Positions 61,711-64,000 of a stretch of DNA of 64,000 nt are shown here, one piece after another (the stretch's first letter is position 1; every line of letters begins with the position of its first letter). Made by a program: the position numbers and the translations under genes. Under the pieces are notes generated by a model. That model made no database searches and was not told where the DNA came from. It saw nothing but the letters and a program-made list of their open reading frames with translations. Source of the DNA: Polynucleobacter sp. MWH-UH23A (GTDB lineage Bacteria > Pseudomonadota > Gammaproteobacteria > Burkholderiales > Burkholderiaceae); assembly GCF_040409805.1 (NCBI RefSeq), contig NZ_CP099572.1, positions 1,302,001 to 1,366,000 on the forward strand, written 5' to 3'.

Positions 61711-62781
61711 TTAGCTCTTCGCTTGATTTAAGAACTGCACAACCGTAGTTACGAATAAATCAGGCACTTCAACGTGCGGAACATGGCCCACATTATCAAT
61801 TGGCACCAGCTTCGCATTTGGAATCACTGCCTGAGCTTTTTTACCTAACTCAGGGAAGTTACCCAATGACCTCACAGCCTCTGGTGGAGCAAAGCGTCTG
61901 CCAAAAACTGTGCGATCTTTTTGACCAATCACCAGCAATACTGGCATTTTGAGCTCTGGCAAATCATTGACCACCGGCTTCTCGGCAATCATTTGGTAAG
62001 TTAATACCGAGGTCATCGCATAGGCAGGATAGTCAGGGCCCTTCTGTACGCGAACATAGACTTCTACAAACTTTTCATAAGCAGGTTGCCAATCAGGGAA
62101 ATAGCTTTGCAAGAAACGACGATAGCTTGTCTCAGTTTGCGCCATTTCGAGCTTCAATAAATTATCGTTCTGTTGTGGTGGTATATCCTTGCTGTAATCC
62201 TCTAGACCTAATGGATTTTCAAGGACCAGTTTTTGCACTGTTTTCGGATACAAGCGTGCAAATCGAATGCCAACCATACCGCCCATTGAATTTGCAATCA
62301 CGGATACTTGATTTATACCCAAGGACTTAAGCAAAGCTTTGGTATTGGCTGCCAAATCATCAAAGTGATATGACACATTGGGCTTCGAGGATTTACCGAA
62401 CCCAATTTGATCGGGAGCAATGACGCGATAACCTGCTTGCGTCAAGCCTGCAATCGTTGGCGCCCAGTAATCACTTGAAAAATTCTTGCCATGAAATAGC
62501 AACACCACGCCCTTTTGCTTACCCCTAGCGGCAACATCCATATACACCATGCTTGCGGGCACTCCTTGCAAGCTTGTCTTAAATTCTTTAGTTGGGTATG
62601 GATATGGCCAGGCGCTCAAACGCAAATCGAGAGAGGTAGCATTGGTATAAAGAGATGCCGGGGCTGGGGCAGCTGTAGCTGTATTTGATGGTGGATTATT
62701 AGAACAAGAGGCTAATAATACAATCAATACTGAAACTGCAAATAAGGTGGCAACTGCAGAAAGTACGCGAATCGTTTTCAT
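61711..62781 (-). CDS. Lipid-anchored alpha/beta hydrolase
   Basis: 356 residues. Lipoprotein signal ends at VLLASC, then the alpha/beta-hydrolase core: VVLLFHGKNFSSDYWAPTI (oxyanion), nucleophile GNSMGGMVGIR, acid in VIGQKDRTVFG and histidine in NVGHVPHVE. Such periplasmic or outer-membrane hydrolases cleave esters or lactones. It is followed by an FAH-family gene 15 bp upstream on the same strand, so the two could act together on an aromatic ring-fission product, but this is only positional. Confidence 0.9.
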   Translation of the reverse strand: MKTIRVLSAVATLFAVSVLIVLLASCSNNPPSNTATAAPAPASLYTNATSLDLRLSAWPYPYPTKEFKTSLQGVPASMVYMDVAARGKQKGVVLLFHGKNFSSDYWAPTIAGLTQAGYRVIAPDQIGFGKSSKPNVSYHFDDLAANTKALLKSLGINQVSVIANSMGGMVGIRFARLYPKTVQKLVLENPLGLEDYSKDIPPQQNDNLLKLEMAQTETSYRRFLQSYFPDWQPAYEKFVEVYVRVQKGPDYPAYAMTSVLTYQMIAEKPVVNDLPELKMPVLLVIGQKDRTVFGRRFAPPEAVRSLGNFPELGKKAQAVIPNAKLVPIDNVGHVPHVEVPDLFVTTVVQFLNQAKS

Positions 62782-62796
62782 ATTCTTCTAAATAAA

Positions 62797-63489
62797 TTAC
62801 ACAATTTTGGTTTTGAGGTTTTTTAATCCCTCAACGCTACCTTCCAAAACATCACCCTTCTTCACTGGCCCAACCCCTGCTGGTGTTCCTGAAAAAATCA
62901 GATCGCCAGGTTCAAGTGTGAATAAAGTTGAAAGATAAGCAATCGTGTCGGGCACATTCCAAATCAATTGATTTAAATCACCAGACTGACGTACTTCGCC
63001 ATTCACCAATAACTTAACGGCACCTTTACTTGGATGGCCACATTGAGTCACTGGCGTGATCTCGCCACAAGGGGCAGACTGATCAAAGGCTTTACCGGTA
63101 TCCCAAGGACGCCCCATCTTCTTTGCTTCACCCTGTAGATCTCGTCTTGTCATATCAAGACCTACACCGTAGCCATATACATGATCTAGAGCTTTATCGG
63201 CAGAAATATTAGAGCCACCTTTACCAATTGCCACCACCATCTCGATCTCATGATGAACATCGTTTGATAAATTTGGGTAAGCCATATCTTTACCATCAGT
63301 CACAATAGAGTTGGCGGGCTTCATAAAAAAGAATGGTGGCTCGCGATCTGGATCATGACCCATCTCTCTTGCGTGATCTGCATAGTTACGGCCTACGCAA
63401 TATATTCTGTTTACCGCAAAGCGACGGGAATCGCCTGTAACAGGCAAAGAAATTTGTACTGGCGGATCAATTACAAATGCTGAACTCAT
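62797..63489 (-). CDS. Fumarylacetoacetate hydrolase (FAH) family protein
   Basis: 230 residues. FAH fold with metal ligands in [16 protein letters not shown] and [15 protein letters not shown], the entry [16 protein letters not shown] and the final [23 protein letters not shown]. Members include fumarylpyruvate hydrolase, acylpyruvases and oxaloacetate decarboxylases; the 230-residue size fits fumarylpyruvate hydrolase-like proteins. AAAGG precedes the ATG. Cytosolic. Confidence 0.9.
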   Translation of the reverse strand: MSSAFVIDPPVQISLPVTGDSRRFAVNRIYCVGRNYADHAREMGHDPDREPPFFFMKPANSIVTDGKDMAYPNLSNDVHHEIEMVVAIGKGGSNISADKALDHVYGYGVGLDMTRRDLQGEAKKMGRPWDTGKAFDQSAPCGEITPVTQCGHPSKGAVKLLVNGEVRQSGDLNQLIWNVPDTIAYLSTLFTLEPGDLIFSGTPAGVGPVKKGDVLEGSVEGLKNLKTKIV

Positions 63490-63537
63490 AAAAACCTTTC
63501 TTAATATTGTTTTGCTTTTTTCTTTAATTTTTGTCTT

Positions 63538-63822
63538 TTATTTCTTCTGTCTTGTAGCAGTATGACGCAATTTCAGCATCAAGATGCTCAAGGCCAATGC
63601 AAACGTCATAGCATTAGCCAGAATCAATGGCCACTTCTCAATAATCAAGCCATACACCAGCCACAAGCCTACCCCTGCAGTAAATAAGGAATACATCCCT
63701 AGCGATATTCCAGATAGATCTCGGGTTCTCCATGACCAAATGGCCTGAGGCAGAAATGCAATGGTAGTTAAGAATGCAGCGCAATAACCAATGATGTCAA
63801 TTTGATGGGGTTCAAGGCTCAT
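63538..63822 (-). CDS. SemiSWEET sugar transporter
   Basis: 94 residues, three TM helices (IIGYCAAFLTTIAFLPQAI, ISLGMYSLFTAGVGLWLVYG, LILANAMTFALALSILMLKL). The PQ motif is in FLPQAIWSWRTRDLSGIS, as in bacterial SemiSWEETs, which dimerise and carry sugars down gradients. It is 48 bp upstream of the FAH-family gene on the same strand, with an A-rich spacer. Confidence 0.9.
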   Translation of the reverse strand: MSLEPHQIDIIGYCAAFLTTIAFLPQAIWSWRTRDLSGISLGMYSLFTAGVGLWLVYGLIIEKWPLILANAMTFALALSILMLKLRHTATRQKK

Positions 63823-63930
63823 ATTTTGATTGTAATTAGAGATGGCTGGCTAGGTAAATTCATAAATGTGCTGCATTAGGCCTATTTTTGGAGATAATTA
63901 GAGCTGCAGTTCAACTATTACTAAAAACAT

Positions 63931-64000
63931 ATGAGACAACAACTAATTCGCTGGTTTGGCGTAGCCTCATGCGCCTTAATCTTTTCCCTGCCCGTAGTCG
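63931..64000 (+). CDS. Start of an exported protein, cut by the window edge
   Basis: ATG at 63931, MRQQLIRWFGVASCALIFSL-type N-terminus: a basic n-region and a hydrophobic h-region typical of a signal peptide. The frame stays open to the edge (23 codons). No ribosome site is obvious. The family cannot be told. Confidence 0.5.
   Translation, partial: MRQQLIRWFGVASCALIFSLPVV

Noticed and set aside
1..64000. CRISPR arrays, tRNA, rRNA, IS elements, prophage
   Set aside because: No regularly spaced repeats, transposase or phage genes or tRNA cloverleaf noted while reading both strands; a tRNAscan/Infernal run would settle the RNA part.

Overview
The window looks like chromosomal DNA of a freshwater Burkholderiales bacterium of the Polynucleobacter type. 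This is an inference from the compact layout, the moderate GC, the betaproteobacterial gene orders (ndk-rlmN-ispG; ffs/dnaX-ybaB-recR; addAB/trxA-rho-rpmE2; surE-pcm-nlpD) and the abundance of Bug/TctC-type solute-binding proteins. There is no rRNA, tRNA, CRISPR array, prophage or insertion sequence. One structural RNA is present, the small SRP RNA.

Layout. 0-2.3 kb: ndk-rlmN-ispG (minus; ispG runs off the left edge). 2.6-8.2 kb: a Bax-inhibitor-1 family membrane protein, then surE-pcm-nlpD, a PolB-type exonuclease and rlmD (minus), with no rpoS after nlpD. 8.2-15.7 kb: a tripartite HME-RND efflux operon whose three genes all seem to start at TTG, preceded by an OprB-type porin. 16.0-17.2 kb: a small toxin-antitoxin patch (relB/yafQ, an MNT nucleotidyltransferase, a ParD-like protein) attached to the tail of dnaX-ybaB-recR. 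19.9 kb: SRP RNA, then a 43-codon membrane microprotein.

20.3-38.6 kb is an uptake and catabolism region. A minus-strand train carries a complete branched-chain-type ABC transporter (binding protein, two permeases, two ATPases), an M20 deacylase, an amidase, an SMP-30 lactonase-like protein, an Ldh2-type dehydrogenase and a Bug protein. An IlvD/Edd sugar-acid dehydratase lies upstream of it. Further on are a rhodanese, three more Bug proteins, an isocitrate-lyase-like enzyme and a PDC-hydrolase-like amidohydrolase. The set suggests capture and breakdown of amide- or lactone-bearing organic acids; the substrate cannot be read from sequence.

38.6-45.6 kb is accessory: a Cys-cluster protein, a truncated antitoxin-like ORF, a 47-aa membrane microprotein, an SOS-controlled umuDC operon with a textbook LexA box, another Bug protein, a DUF1993 protein, a TPR membrane protein and a brnTA module that may be leaderless. 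45.6-58 kb: addAB (minus), then trxA, rho (with a C-rich leader), rpmE2, a GT39-like membrane protein and a MATE exporter (plus). 58-64 kb: small secreted or lipid-anchored proteins, a sixth Bug protein, a DUF5993-like/dsbB pair with a displaced second cysteine pair, an enoyl-CoA hydratase, an alpha/beta hydrolase, an FAH-family enzyme and a SemiSWEET.

A theme across the window is short tandem duplications (10-13 bp) lying exactly across stop codons, seen at four genes. A second theme is membrane microproteins with strong Shine-Dalgarno sequences that fall below ordinary gene-length cut-offs.
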